From Halohasta litchfieldiae (GTDB lineage: Archaea > Halobacteriota > Halobacteria > Halobacteriales > Haloferacaceae): a stretch of DNA of 64,000 bases. The notes below the pieces were generated by a model. That model was not told the origin of the DNA, did no database searches, and saw only the letters and a list, made by a program, of their open reading frames with translations. Below are positions 1-8,073 of the stretch, piece by piece. Positions within the stretch are counted from its first letter, which is position 1, and every line of letters starts with the position of its first letter. Position numbers and translations under genes: made by a program. The DNA is taken from positions 1,364,001-1,428,000 of the forward strand of contig NZ_CP024845.1 in NCBI RefSeq assembly GCF_002788215.1. Reading direction: 5' to 3'.

Positions 1-29
1 GGTTAGATCCGTGGACTAAAACGAACAGA

Positions 30-101
30 TGTTTCATCGTTGCCGTTGTAATCGAGTTATACGAAAACTGATCAAGACACGATATGCAAGACTGCGAGCG
101 C
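30..101 (+). repeat. Dispersed repeat type A, copy 1 (partial)
   Basis: The 17-mer TGCAAGACTGCGAGCGC at 85-101 recurs exactly at 2838-2854 and 6802-6818. Upstream sequence aligns loosely with the other two copies (shared ATCGA...GATCA context), but this copy is the most diverged. All three are intergenic and in the same orientation. Nature unknown: miniature element, IS end or processed RNA are all possible. Confidence 0.55.
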
Positions 102-164
102 GAGTGGGTCATACTAATTCGGCAAATGACGGGGAACCGTTGGATTCGAAGATTTGCTCAACAA

Positions 165-683
165 TTAGGGCTCAGAAGGGATTTGTTCGAGTAGTCTCAG
201 ACTCTGACTACTGAGCCGTGATTGTAGTTTTTCAAATTCGCTCTCAGACAGATGGATTTCATTCTGGTCGGTGTCATACCTCGCAAAGATCAGATTCTGG
301 TTGCGATCATAGATGAGCAGTTCGATGAGAGGGTCTGAGATCAGGTCGATAGCGTTGTTGATGTTCTCAGTAGTTGCTTTGACCTGTCCTTTGATTACGC
401 CATCAGTTGTTTCCAGAGCGGTGTTTTCACAGAGTTGATTGACAGCCTTTTGGTTGACATATCCTTCAAGTAGGTCTTTAATGCCTACAAGCTGAATAAA
501 TTCTGGACTTCGGTCTGTTGCTTTCAATACCTCTCTGACAAATTTCTGTACTACTTTCGACTTGTCCCTCGACCCCAATTCGTTCGTATGAATGTAGTAT
601 CGTTCGGTCACGTTTAGTAGGTGTAAGAACGCTTGCAACGTAAAATTCGGGTCATAGAGACTTCCAGTATATCGACGCCACAC
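165..683 (-). CDS. Hypothetical protein (172 aa)
   Basis: I do not recognise the family. The soluble acidic protein has a leucine-rich C-terminal half (SESEFEKLQSRLSSQSLRL) that could be helical, and no membrane segment or metal motif. The GTG start at 683 was chosen because an in-frame TAG lies about 12 codons upstream with no ATG between. An IS5-type element sits roughly 100 bp upstream of the start, so the native promoter has probably been displaced. Codon use and acidity look like a genuine haloarchaeal gene. Confidence 0.6.
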   Translation of the reverse strand: MWRRYTGSLYDPNFTLQAFLHLLNVTERYYIHTNELGSRDKSKVVQKFVREVLKATDRSPEFIQLVGIKDLLEGYVNQKAVNQLCENTALETTDGVIKGQVKATTENINNAIDLISDPLIELLIYDRNQNLIFARYDTDQNEIHLSESEFEKLQSRLSSQSLRLLEQIPSEP

Positions 684-782
684 GAGCGAAGTGGTGATTG
701 CACTGAATCTATGCTATATGATGGGATTCCAGTTGTGCGGCGGTGATTCGAGGGTATATGTAGTGCAGATTTGGGCTCAAGA

Positions 783-1722
783 GGCTCTGTTGAATCACTA
801 GACAGCGGCAGGATCATTCGCTAAATCGAAGGAGTTGAAGCGGGAGACTTCCGTTGTTCATGACTAAAATCTCCCGCTTCACTAGCGAAATCGTCCCGAT
901 TTCTCAAAGAGTTACTGGTGATGGAGACGAATCCGCCGCCCCGGAAGGTGGCGGCGGATTCGCCGACTACGCCCTCGTTTCCCTCCATTGTCTACGGATT
1001 TACCTCGACACTTCCTACCGAATGACGATTGACCTCCTGAAGGAGATGCCACAAATAACTGGGGAGATCGGCCTTGACGTGGCCGATCTCCCCGCCCCAT
1101 CCACGTTGTGTAAGGCGTTCGACCAGATTAGTATGAGTGTCTGCCGAGTGCTGCTGCGCCAGTCGGCACAGCTGCACGACCCCTCAAAACACGGTGCTAT
1201 CGACGCTACATTTTACGAACGCTCAGCTGCGAGCCGCCACTACTGCCAGCGAATCAGCTACCGTGTGCAGAAGCTGAAAGTCACGAAGCTCGTAGATACA
1301 GACTCTCAAGCCGTCCTTGACGTTCATTGTTCAACGAACCGGGAAGGAAGCGATGCAGACCTCGCCGAGCAGATCGCCCGCCGAAACGCGGGCGATCTGC
1401 GATCTCTCGCCGCCGACAAGGGATACGACAAGCAATCGCTCCGCGAATCCCTTCGTGACCTCGGGATTCGCCCGCTCATCAAACATCGTATCTTCGCACC
1501 CTACGACCACGCGCACAACGCCAGAATCGACGAACAGCGCTACAATCAGCGCTCAATGACCGAGACAGTGAACTCGGCGGTCAAGCGCTCGCTCGGCTTC
1601 GCCGTGCGAGCGCGATCTTGGTTCCGTGAGTTCCGAGAAATCGCGCTGATGTGTGTCGTCTATAACATCAAGCGTGCCGTGAAACAGTGAATTCCACTGC
1701 TGTATGGCGATTCAACACAGCC
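783..1722 (+). mobile_element. IS5-family insertion sequence (ISH1031-like), intact copy
   Basis: The 940-bp element is bounded by inverted repeats GGCTCTGTTGAATCACTA (783-800) and the complement of GGCTGTGTTGAATCGCCA (1705-1722). It is flanked by a perfect 8-bp direct repeat GCTCAAGA (775-782 and 1723-1730), which is the target duplication. The exact duplication argues for a recent insertion. A second, nearly identical copy lies at 28149-30196 and carries another IS inside it. Confidence 0.93.
860..1690 (+). CDS. Transposase, IS5 family
   Basis: DDE transposase of about 276 aa that moves the surrounding element. The first catalytic Asp is in IDATFYER, the second in DKGYDKQ, and the Glu in SMTETVNS; a basic C-terminus (RARSWFREFREI) follows, as expected for this family. 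ATG at 860 is chosen over the TTG at 854 because the homologous copy at 30119 conserves the MTxISRFTSE start. The reading frame is intact, so this copy may be active and could supply transposase to the interrupted copy near 29 kb. Confidence 0.93.
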   Translation: MTKISRFTSEIVPISQRVTGDGDESAAPEGGGGFADYALVSLHCLRIYLDTSYRMTIDLLKEMPQITGEIGLDVADLPAPSTLCKAFDQISMSVCRVLLRQSAQLHDPSKHGAIDATFYERSAASRHYCQRISYRVQKLKVTKLVDTDSQAVLDVHCSTNREGSDADLAEQIARRNAGDLRSLAADKGYDKQSLRESLRDLGIRPLIKHRIFAPYDHAHNARIDEQRYNQRSMTETVNSAVKRSLGFAVRARSWFREFREIALMCVVYNIKRAVKQ

Positions 1723-1748
1723 GCTCAAGATGATGAGTGTGAAGATGC

Positions 1749-1873
1749 GAGACTCACCCTCTAAGTATAGCAATCTGTGCAGCTGATCGGCTCATGATTA
1801 CCATACCTGCCCCTTTCTCGAGACGGTCAATCACTGAACTTAGGAGACTCTCTATAAACTACAAAGTTTGAAT
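1749..1873 (+). repeat. Dispersed repeat type B, copy 1
   Basis: Shares an ACTCACyCTCTAAGTA-type start, the block AGCAATCTG and TCATGAT with 7283-7410, in the same orientation. Near its end, 1836-1867 is a degenerate 13-6-13 palindrome (AACTTAGGAGACT / CTCTAT / AAACTACAAAGTT) that aligns base for base, without gaps, with the perfect palindrome at 7379-7410. This looks like one recombination-site-like module present twice, 5.5 kb apart. Confidence 0.6.
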
Positions 1874-2077
1874 TAGCGAATAGCACACTACATTTCGATG
1901 GGGGTTATGCACACAACATTTCAAATGAGGCTCTTACCCAAATAGCGAAGCAGTCTTATTTGGCATCTGTTAGAACGTGCGGTGCAAGATGGAAGGCGCA
2001 TATTCTAAACCGAACTCCGTAAGTCACCGAGACCCGACAGCAAAGATTACACTGGACCCTCCCCGACAGTAGCACGA

Positions 2078-2566
2078 ATGGTCGACTCGATATGGTATCC
2101 CTCAGTAGCAGATATCGTTGCGATTCACGATGATATCGTCTCGGAGTACTCCGATACCCACCAAGGTATGCAGAACCGTGGTGACATCGAGTTTGCACTG
2201 AACTATATCGAACACGGTAGCTTTGGGACGAAACCGGAGACGATACACGAGAAGGCGTTTCATCTCCTTCGTCTTTTAGTCGCTAATCACCCGTTCGTCG
2301 ACGCGAACAAACGCACCGCGCTAAACACGACCGTTGTGTTTTATTTTCTTAATGGGTATCAGTTCGCCTACGATGGGGAGATCAGAATGCTACTGAAGCA
2401 GTTTGGTACTGACGAGGCGACTGTCGACCAACACGGAACTATCAGCTATCTTCGTTCGCATACCGATCAGTTGGATTTGTCTGGCGAGATCGAGGCCTGG
2501 CGAGATGACCTCATTCAGTACGGAATCAATCGATTGACCGACGATTCAGCGGACCCGAATAATTAA
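2078..2566 (+). CDS. doc: Death-on-curing (Fic/Doc-type) toxin
   Basis: Doc-family proteins modify translation factors and act as the toxin of type II toxin-antitoxin pairs. The protein has the signature HPFVDANKRTA (about residues 72-82), equal to the HxFx(D/G)xNKR active loop, in an otherwise typical 162-aa Doc with the N-terminal helix IVAIHDDIVSEY. A Phd-like antitoxin would normally precede it; the upstream 150 bp encode only a 24-aa frame, so the antitoxin is missing, decayed, or is the small ORF just downstream (2592-2732). Start ATG 2078. Confidence 0.8.
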   Translation: MVDSIWYPSVADIVAIHDDIVSEYSDTHQGMQNRGDIEFALNYIEHGSFGTKPETIHEKAFHLLRLLVANHPFVDANKRTALNTTVVFYFLNGYQFAYDGEIRMLLKQFGTDEATVDQHGTISYLRSHTDQLDLSGEIEAWRDDLIQYGINRLTDDSADPNN

Positions 2567-2591
2567 CCACGTTCAGCGCATCGATTCATCT

Positions 2592-2732
2592 ATGTCAACC
2601 GACGATGCAACCGACTCTCCTTCGCCACTCGACGAGGTGATGGATGATATCCGTCAGGAACTCGTCCAGCGAGTCGCGGCGGCTGACCGTGACAGCAATC
2701 GTGACATCTACGACGCACTCGAAAACGAATAA
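2592..2732 (+). CDS. Small acidic protein (46 aa) downstream of doc
   Basis: ATG-to-TAA frame of 46 codons beginning 25 bp after the doc stop. The product is helical and acidic (EVMDDIRQELVQRVAAADRD, then DIYDALENE). The position suggests co-transcription with doc and possibly an antitoxin role in inverted gene order, but there is no recognisable antitoxin fold. Composition is typical of haloarchaeal coding sequence. Confidence 0.5.
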   Translation: MSTDDATDSPSPLDEVMDDIRQELVQRVAAADRDSNRDIYDALENE

Positions 2733-2774
2733 TCACCCCATATCATCTCAACCGTAGGTTCTGTTGCTATATTT

Positions 2775-2854
2775 CTGTTCTGAGTGTAACATTGGGCCAC
2801 ATAACCGATTTCTTCGAAACTTGATCAGGCCCGTATGTGCAAGACTGCGAGCGC
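2775..2854 (+). repeat. Dispersed repeat type A, copy 2
   Basis: Aligns over about 80 bp with 6738-6818: TTCTGAGTGTAACATTGGG against CTCTGAGTGTAGCATTAGG, then TCTTCGAA, then the identical 17-mer TGCAAGACTGCGAGCGC. Intergenic, between the small ORF after doc and a minus-strand membrane gene. Confidence 0.6.
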
Positions 2855-2910
2855 AGGTAATGAGACAAAGACCAGTCAAACGATATTAATTCGAACGATG
2901 TAGAACGGAC

Positions 2911-3138
2911 TTAATCGGTGTCTTGAATCTCTGCTACCTTCTTTTCAAGATTCTCAATTCGGCGCAAAATCTCGTTTTGTGACTTTTTATAAAAATAATA
3001 ACGCTCACCCATCGCTAATCCCGCAACAAATCCGATTCCAGACCCTATTATCCCACCTAAAACAAACCCGAGTATCGACAGTGCAATTCCAGAACCAAAC
3101 ACGAGCACGTTTTTCGACGGCAGAGAGTTTGATTGCAT
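2911..3138 (-). CDS. Small membrane protein with coiled-coil tail (75 aa)
   Basis: One or two hydrophobic, Gly-rich segments span residues 11-45 (GSGIALSILGFVLGGIIGSG, glycine-zipper-like), followed by a charged helix with heptad pattern (ILRRIENLEKKVAEI). Probably membrane-anchored with a cytoplasmic coiled coil. Function unknown. A and T are more frequent than in neighbouring core-like genes. Confidence 0.65.
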   Translation of the reverse strand: MQSNSLPSKNVLVFGSGIALSILGFVLGGIIGSGIGFVAGLAMGERYYFYKKSQNEILRRIENLEKKVAEIQDTD

Positions 3139-3343
3139 GAGTGTTTGTCAAAACTAGATTCCCTTATATACAAATGAATTGCTCACGCTCTGAGTAAAGC
3201 AATGAATTAGTAGTCCGTATCAACAAGTTCATTCCGCATGCATTGATACAGACGATCTCGACCTCAACATTCGTGAAATCGTCGTTGTATGTGCCGTCCA
3301 CAATCTTGATCGATCTCGATAACAATCAGTACAGAATGTATAG

Positions 3344-3958
3344 TCAGGCCGTAAAGGGCTCCTTCTCGTTTTTTCTGTTGTTTTGTTTGAGTGTCCGCGT
3401 AACAATAAGAAACCATACGCCTGCGAGAAGGAAGACAATAGCATCATTCCCAGTCAAATAAGGACTAGACAAACTACTCATTTCGATAGATAGAGTAAAC
3501 AAAAAGAATAGTAGAAACGTCACACCGGTTATTTGTGTGAGTCGAGAGCTTATCAGCTCATCTTGATCTCCATGAGCTGCGAGGACAAGCAGGACCCCTG
3601 CAGCTACTGAAATTAGTACAAACAGAGCGGTAATTCCTGATAGGATTATACCACCGACAAGGGTCAGATCCGGTAACGCCGATGTCGGAAGCAGAACTAC
3701 GATACTTACGAACTGACCGACAGCCGCGCCAATAACAGCGGAGACATACACCCATTTACGTCTTTGACTATCCGTCGCATGTTCTGCGGTTTCGCTAAGT
3801 CCGAGGATGAAAGCGGTTCCTGCGGGGAGTAACCAAAATAGCAGTGTCGCAACCACCCCACCCCGGTCATAGAACGGAACAAACAGTTCAGCACCAGCAT
3901 CTACAAACTGATAGAACACAGTAGCGAAAAACACCCACACGGCGATCTTCCTACCCAT
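3344..3958 (-). CDS. Multi-pass membrane protein
   Basis: About 204 aa from MGRKIAVWVF; the longer frame to 3985 adds nine residues that look like leader sequence. Five to six hydrophobic segments are visible, for example VATLLFWLLPAGTAFILGL, FVSIVVLLP, GIILSGITALFVLISVAAGVLLVL, FLLFFLFTL and IVFLLAGVWFLIV, ending in a basic tail (KQNNRKNEKE). No family recognised. It is convergent to nothing and has its own upstream region shared with the plus-strand gene at 4058. Confidence 0.65.
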   Translation of the reverse strand: MGRKIAVWVFFATVFYQFVDAGAELFVPFYDRGGVVATLLFWLLPAGTAFILGLSETAEHATDSQRRKWVYVSAVIGAAVGQFVSIVVLLPTSALPDLTLVGGIILSGITALFVLISVAAGVLLVLAAHGDQDELISSRLTQITGVTFLLFFLFTLSIEMSSLSSPYLTGNDAIVFLLAGVWFLIVTRTLKQNNRKNEKEPFTA

Positions 3959-4057
3959 GATGGAAAAATTCGTTCTTTGACACATTTATAGTTCAGGATT
4001 ACTCGACACAGTAGTATTATCTGGTGTCTGTATTTATTTGTCGACACTCGAAACACG

Positions 4058-4690
4058 ATGGACTCGAAAGACTCACTCGGACTCCTTGCAGTCATCATCC
4101 TCTATTTTCTCGGGTATCTCACAGTAGGTGGACCGGCTATTGAGTCAGTTACTGGTTTCGAGACGCTATCGGCTACGGGGACGTACGGTGTCGGACGGCT
4201 TTGGGAGCTGGTGTCGAAGCCACAGGGCTGGATCTTCTGTTTCGGCTCCGTCCTGCCTTACTTTACATATATCCATCTCCGTGCCCGACTTGCTGGCGAA
4301 TCGGTCGAAGCCTACTGGGAGTCCTCGTCGAATCAACGAGAAGACCGTCCTTCTGATGGAAACAGTTTGGCACGTCTGGGATTCGCCTTACGGGTAATCA
4401 GTACAATCGCCATCGTGGTCCTGTTCATTGGGGTTGGGATACTACCCACAGAATGGGGTCTTTCAGTGGGTGTGGGGATCTCAGTCTTTATCGTGTACAT
4501 GATGTTCCGTGAGGAGATTGAACAGCGTTTGACAGGGCCACAAGAATGGCTCCTATTCGCTCTTGTTGGAACGTTGTTTGTAATTGCCCTTCTCATTGAG
4601 GGTGTTGAACTCAACAATGAGATACTCCTCTTGTACACAGTCCTCCTCGGTGTGTCCGCAGTATTTGGATATCGAGCTCTCAAGCGTTAG
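4058..4690 (+). CDS. Multi-pass membrane protein
   Basis: 210 aa with six probable transmembrane segments: LAVIILYFLGYLTVG near the N-terminus, IFCFGSVLPYF, ISTIAIVVLFIGVGIL, VGVGISVFIVYMM, WLLFALVGTLFVIALLI and ILLLYTVLLGVSAVFGY. A charged cytoplasmic loop (SSSNQREDRPSDGN) separates segments two and three. Divergent from the membrane protein at 3344-3958, about 100 bp apart. Function unknown. Confidence 0.65.
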   Translation: MDSKDSLGLLAVIILYFLGYLTVGGPAIESVTGFETLSATGTYGVGRLWELVSKPQGWIFCFGSVLPYFTYIHLRARLAGESVEAYWESSSNQREDRPSDGNSLARLGFALRVISTIAIVVLFIGVGILPTEWGLSVGVGISVFIVYMMFREEIEQRLTGPQEWLLFALVGTLFVIALLIEGVELNNEILLLYTVLLGVSAVFGYRALKR

Positions 4691-4855
4691 TAGACCACTG
4701 GCGACCCATTAGTCTCCTGTTGAAGATGGCTATAAACGACTGGGAATCAAGAAAGCTATGCACAAGATTGAGAATACAGATGATCTGAACGTAGCCAATA
4801 TAGAGGTTGTTACATAAAATACGATAAGATATTTGTCGACCTGATGAAATAATTT

Positions 4856-6299
4856 GGTCGTGTTGCAAAGCGGTCTAGACTTTGCCGCTGGTACTCTCAA
4901 TTGAGAGGTCACAGTTGATTGCTGTTTTGGTCGAACGTTGGAGCAGTTCGTCGAGGAACGCTTGGTAGTACTCGGGGTCGGCGTACTTCACCAACCGAAG
5001 TTGGAGTATCGCTTCCAATCCCTCTGCTGTCCAGCGCATCCACTGGTTCTTGCACCGCTTGCTGACCTCGCCCATCAGTCGTTCGACGGGGTTCGAGGTC
5101 CACGGAACCTCGAACCCCTCGACAGCGTGCTCGGCGAACGTCACAATCGACGGCAGCCACCGCCGAAGATACCCTGCAGCCTTTGCTGACCCGAACTGCT
5201 CCAGTTGCCACGCTGTCTTCTCTAATCGCTCTCTCGTTCGCGCGATCCGCGAGCGGATCGCCGCGAACTCCTCCGCTGGACGATGCTTCGCCACAGAGTT
5301 CTTCAGATGGAACACCTCGTCGATCACCTCCGAAACGATCTCCTTCCGACGGTCCAAGGAGAAGACGCCATCGTCCCAGAGGGTGTTACCCAGCGTTCGG
5401 CCGACGTGGACGAGATCGAGCTGGTGGTCACGGTTTTCGTCGGTAAAGGCTGTGACGATGCCGCTATCAGCGTCACTGACGACCGTCGCGTCGTCAGTGA
5501 CTGCGCCGATATCATCGAGTTCGGCGGCAGTTTCGTCCCAGTCAGCGTTGACCGACAGATCCAGCAGGGAGCGTGACTCTTCGGCGGTGTCTTCGCCGAG
5601 CGTTGCTTGGACGGAGTGGGACGAGCGGTCGTCGTCTTGGCTGTGGCACTTTGTCCCGTCAGGAATGACGGCGTCAGCGTCTGTGCCAGCGACACAGTCT
5701 GGAAGGAACTGTTTGAGCTTGTGGCCGTATTTCTTGGCACGGCGGTTGATGGTGGTCGGCGACGGCATCGAGACGAAGCTGTCGCCGTGATTGGCAGCGT
5801 CTCGATAGCTGAGCGAGGTAGCGAGATCGACGCTTTTGGCGGCGATGTCCTGCTGATAGCGGTTCTGCCCGTCGAAGTCGAGAACGTCTTCGACGGGCCG
5901 GAAGTAGCTGGATTCGTCTGGGGAAGCGGCTGTATCTTCGACGTAGTGGAGAGAGAACTCGTGTTCTCCGGCAGTTGTGACAGCTGTGCGGGTGTCGGTG
6001 CCGGCGCGTTGGAAGCGCTGGTCACCGTTGCCATGTGCGTGTTTCTCACCACAGAGCGCCTCGACGCTGGCGGCGTCGAGGCTCTCGACCAGCGATTCGA
6101 GAAGGACTGCTTCGAGGTTCTGGTCAGTGACGGCCTCGGCAAGCGTGGCGAGCGGTAGCGTTTTGTCGTCGTCGATACTCAGTTCGAACCGCACGTCGAT
6201 TGTGGCGTGCATGGGGTACCTCGGTTTGGACACCAGAGGCAACCCCGCCTTCACGGGAGTCAGTTACTACTGAACTCTAGAGGACTTTGCGACACGACC
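4856..6299 (-). mobile_element. ISH6-type insertion sequence
   Basis: 1444-bp element with imperfect terminal inverted repeats starting GGTCGTGTtGCAAAG on the left and the complement of GGTCGTGTcGCAAAG on the right. A perfect 8-bp target duplication AATAATTT lies at 4848-4855 and 6300-6307. Length and 8-bp duplication match what is known of ISH6. The right end stops 11 bp before the lipoprotein ATG at 6311, so it has landed in that gene's promoter. Confidence 0.93.
4875..6212 (-). CDS. ISH6 transposase
   Basis: Transposase of about 445 aa. MHATIDVRFE at 6212 is the likely start; the frame is open to 6254. Features include conserved acidic residues in IPDGTKCHSQ, VVSDADSGIV and the C-terminal TSNPVERLMGEVSKRCK region, in agreement with an ISH6/ISLre2-like DDE enzyme. 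The frame is complete with no stop or shift, so the element is potentially mobile. Confidence 0.88.
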   Translation of the reverse strand: MHATIDVRFELSIDDDKTLPLATLAEAVTDQNLEAVLLESLVESLDAASVEALCGEKHAHGNGDQRFQRAGTDTRTAVTTAGEHEFSLHYVEDTAASPDESSYFRPVEDVLDFDGQNRYQQDIAAKSVDLATSLSYRDAANHGDSFVSMPSPTTINRRAKKYGHKLKQFLPDCVAGTDADAVIPDGTKCHSQDDDRSSHSVQATLGEDTAEESRSLLDLSVNADWDETAAELDDIGAVTDDATVVSDADSGIVTAFTDENRDHQLDLVHVGRTLGNTLWDDGVFSLDRRKEIVSEVIDEVFHLKNSVAKHRPAEEFAAIRSRIARTRERLEKTAWQLEQFGSAKAAGYLRRWLPSIVTFAEHAVEGFEVPWTSNPVERLMGEVSKRCKNQWMRWTAEGLEAILQLRLVKYADPEYYQAFLDELLQRSTKTAINCDLSIESTSGKV

Positions 6300-6310
6300 A
6301 ATAATTTGAT

Positions 6311-6715
6311 ATGAACCGTCGAACATGGCTGGCGTCGATCGGGACTGGATGTGTCGGTCTCTCTGCTGGATGCTCGGCTCTGTTTCCACGCAAGCAGTAC
6401 ACTTTTACTTTAAAGAACGGAGCTGATTCTGATCACGTCTCCCGGATAAAAGTGAGCGAACGAATAGCTCCCGCCCAATCGAGATCGTTCCACAATGACT
6501 CATATGAAATAGAATCCAGGACAGAAAGCGAACCGATCACTCTTGAGAGTGGCACCCCGACAACGATACGAATCGAAATCGTTGATGAATTAGTACGCAT
6601 TCACTCATGGCCTGCATCTCTTGATTCTCCCGGTGACATAGCCACAAATGCAGGTGTTTGGTTTGGGAACGACCTTGATTCCGGGCAGCGCATACAGGTA
6701 TTCGGTGATCGGTAG
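6311..6715 (+). CDS. Secreted lipoprotein (134 aa)
   Basis: The N-terminus MNRRTWLASIGTGCVGLSAGC has a twin-arginine (RR) signal followed by a hydrophobic stretch and a lipobox (LSAGC, Cys about residue 21), so the protein is probably exported by Tat and lipid-anchored. The mature part is beta-rich (KQYTFTLKNG, TTIRIEIVDELVRIHSWP) and resembles small haloarchaeal lipoproteins of unknown role. ISH6 ends 11 bp upstream, likely separating it from its promoter. Confidence 0.75.
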   Translation: MNRRTWLASIGTGCVGLSAGCSALFPRKQYTFTLKNGADSDHVSRIKVSERIAPAQSRSFHNDSYEIESRTESEPITLESGTPTTIRIEIVDELVRIHSWPASLDSPGDIATNAGVWFGNDLDSGQRIQVFGDR

Positions 6716-6730
6716 TAAGGTGGTTGTATG

Positions 6731-6753
6731 CTACACTCAGCCTCTGAGTGTAG
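6731..6753 (+). terminator. 10-bp stem-loop after the lipoprotein gene
   Basis: Perfect inverted repeat CTACACTCAG / CCT / CTGAGTGTAG starting 16 bp after the lipoprotein stop. It could serve as a transcript 3' end or RNA-stabilising hairpin. Its right arm is also the start of the type A repeat, so it may instead be a structural end of that element. Confidence 0.45.
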
Positions 6754-6818
6754 CATTAGGTCATGTAATCAAGCTCTTCGAAGTCCAATCAAATCCGGAT
6801 GTGCAAGACTGCGAGCGC
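6738..6818 (+). repeat. Dispersed repeat type A, copy 3
   Basis: About 80 bp aligned with 2775-2854, ending in the same 17-mer TGCAAGACTGCGAGCGC (6802-6818). The order hairpin, TCATGTAATC, CTCTTCGAAG, 17-mer is best preserved here. Confidence 0.6.
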
Positions 6819-6884
6819 TTACCTTGCTTATCGAGTTCATCGATACCCATAATTATAAACTCTAAATGCCTATTCTTAGAATGG

Positions 6885-7199
6885 ATGATTGACTGGATCG
6901 GAGGCCAATCGACTCTAATTAAACTCGGTGGGTTGGCACTAGGCATAATCTCATTATACATTGTCAAATCATTCTCCAACCCCCACAGAAGTTGGAACTA
7001 TTTCATGGCTGGCTTTTGTTGTTGGTTTTTATATCAACTCATTCTTGGCCTTTACACGGGTACACTCGTTTCAATCCCCTACCTTGTCGGAGTAACAACC
7101 GCAATCCTACTTCTCTGTGGAGTCATCGGATTATTTTCATTGGCATTCTTATCGGTATGGAGAGATAAACAGAGAGGGCTTACAGGTAGGATGCACTAG
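6885..7199 (+). CDS. Small membrane protein (104 aa)
   Basis: Start MIDWIGGQST at 6885 is preferred because the frame further upstream runs through the type A repeat. Three hydrophobic segments are visible: LIKLGGLALGIISLYIV, FMAGFCCWFLYQLILGLY and VGVTTAILLLCGVIGLFSLAFL, followed by a basic tail (RDKQRG). Function unknown. Confidence 0.6.
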   Translation: MIDWIGGQSTLIKLGGLALGIISLYIVKSFSNPHRSWNYFMAGFCCWFLYQLILGLYTGTLVSIPYLVGVTTAILLLCGVIGLFSLAFLSVWRDKQRGLTGRMH

Positions 7200-7282
7200 A
7201 ATTCGAGAATTCAATTTTATCGATACACATTATGTACTTGACTGCAGATTGGCTGATTCTATACAAAGGGTATCGATTGCTC

Positions 7283-7410
7283 AATACTCACTCTAAGTAG
7301 AGCAATCTGCTCAGTTAATCGATTCATGATCTCTTGTATCTCGCTTCTGTTCTCCTTCTCTCAATGATTGCTTCACCGAACTTTGGAGTCTGTGTATAGA
7401 CTCCAAAGTT
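7283..7410 (+). repeat. Dispersed repeat type B, copy 2
   Basis: Same module as 1749-1873 in the same orientation. Just upstream, GATTGCTC (7275-7282) pairs with GAGCAATC as an inverted repeat. A shorter relative with the same ATTGCTC...AGCAAT arms and CTCTGAGTA core is at about 3177-3205. The module ends in the perfect palindrome described separately. Confidence 0.6.
7379..7410. other. Candidate tyrosine-recombinase core site (13-6-13 palindrome)
   Basis: AACTTTGGAGTCT, spacer GTGTAT, AGACTCCAAAGTT: perfect 13-bp arms around 6 bp, the geometry of dif/lox-type core sites. It ends 45 bp before the tyrosine recombinase gene at 7456. A third half-site differing at one base (AGATTCCAAAGTT) lies inside that gene at 7470-7482. 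Alternatives are an operator for autoregulation or a terminator. Confidence 0.5.
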
Positions 7411-7455
7411 AGGTGGGTGGAATCGGATGTTCGTATATAAAGAGAGTCACCGCTA

Positions 7456-8073
7456 ATGGCTGAAAATATAGATTCCAAAGTTCGGGCGAAAGTATGGCTC
7501 ACACCTGACCAGGTCGACGAACTGCGGTCGGCATGCTACTCGGTTGGTGCTGACTACCTGCAGCAGCGTAATGAGGCAATCATCGCGCTCATGTACGACA
7601 CCGGCCTCCGGGTCGGCGAACTGGTCGCTGTCGACGTGGACATGCTTAGAGAGGGCAACACCGCGCTGTATGTCCCGACACATATCCAAAAGGACTACCC
7701 GAACGACAACGAGCCCGCCCCGGCCACGCTTGAGTTGGCCTCGGACGTGTCCCGACTCCTGTCATCGTACCTCAACAGTCGATGGAAAGAGTCGCCCGCA
7801 TTGTTCCCTTCTCGATCAAGCGACCGAATCACCACACAGGGTGTTCGGGACGTGATCTCGAAGATTGCCGAGGAAACGGGCGTCCGGCCGTACCTCGTCG
7901 ATGGCACTCGGGGCGAGTCCGGCGACGTTACACCGCACGCGCTTCGACACAGCGTTGCCTACCGCATGATGAACGCCGAGGATGGTAACACGTTGTACGA
8001 CGTGAGGAATCGTCTTCGGCACCGCAGCATCCAGACAACTGAGCAAGTGTACGATCATATGATCCGAGTATGA
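7456..8073 (+). CDS. Minimal tyrosine recombinase / integrase
   Basis: 205-aa site-specific recombinase consisting almost only of the catalytic domain. Active-site residues are visible in order: Arg in TGLRVGEL, Lys in QKDYP, HALRHS (HxxR), His in LRHRSIQ and Tyr in EQVYDH. The N-terminal SAM-like core-binding domain usual in Xer/integrases (about 100 aa) is absent, as in some haloarchaeal plasmid and virus recombinases. The stop overlaps the next ATG by ATGA, so the downstream ORF is co-translated. The palindrome 45 bp upstream is a candidate substrate or operator. Confidence 0.85.
   Translation: MAENIDSKVRAKVWLTPDQVDELRSACYSVGADYLQQRNEAIIALMYDTGLRVGELVAVDVDMLREGNTALYVPTHIQKDYPNDNEPAPATLELASDVSRLLSSYLNSRWKESPALFPSRSSDRITTQGVRDVISKIAEETGVRPYLVDGTRGESGDVTPHALRHSVAYRMMNAEDGNTLYDVRNRLRHRSIQTTEQVYDHMIRV

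Noticed and set aside
29-214. 61-aa ORF at the window start
   Set aside because: Runs through the type A repeat and into the antisense of the 172-aa gene; Arg-rich, not haloarchaeal-like.
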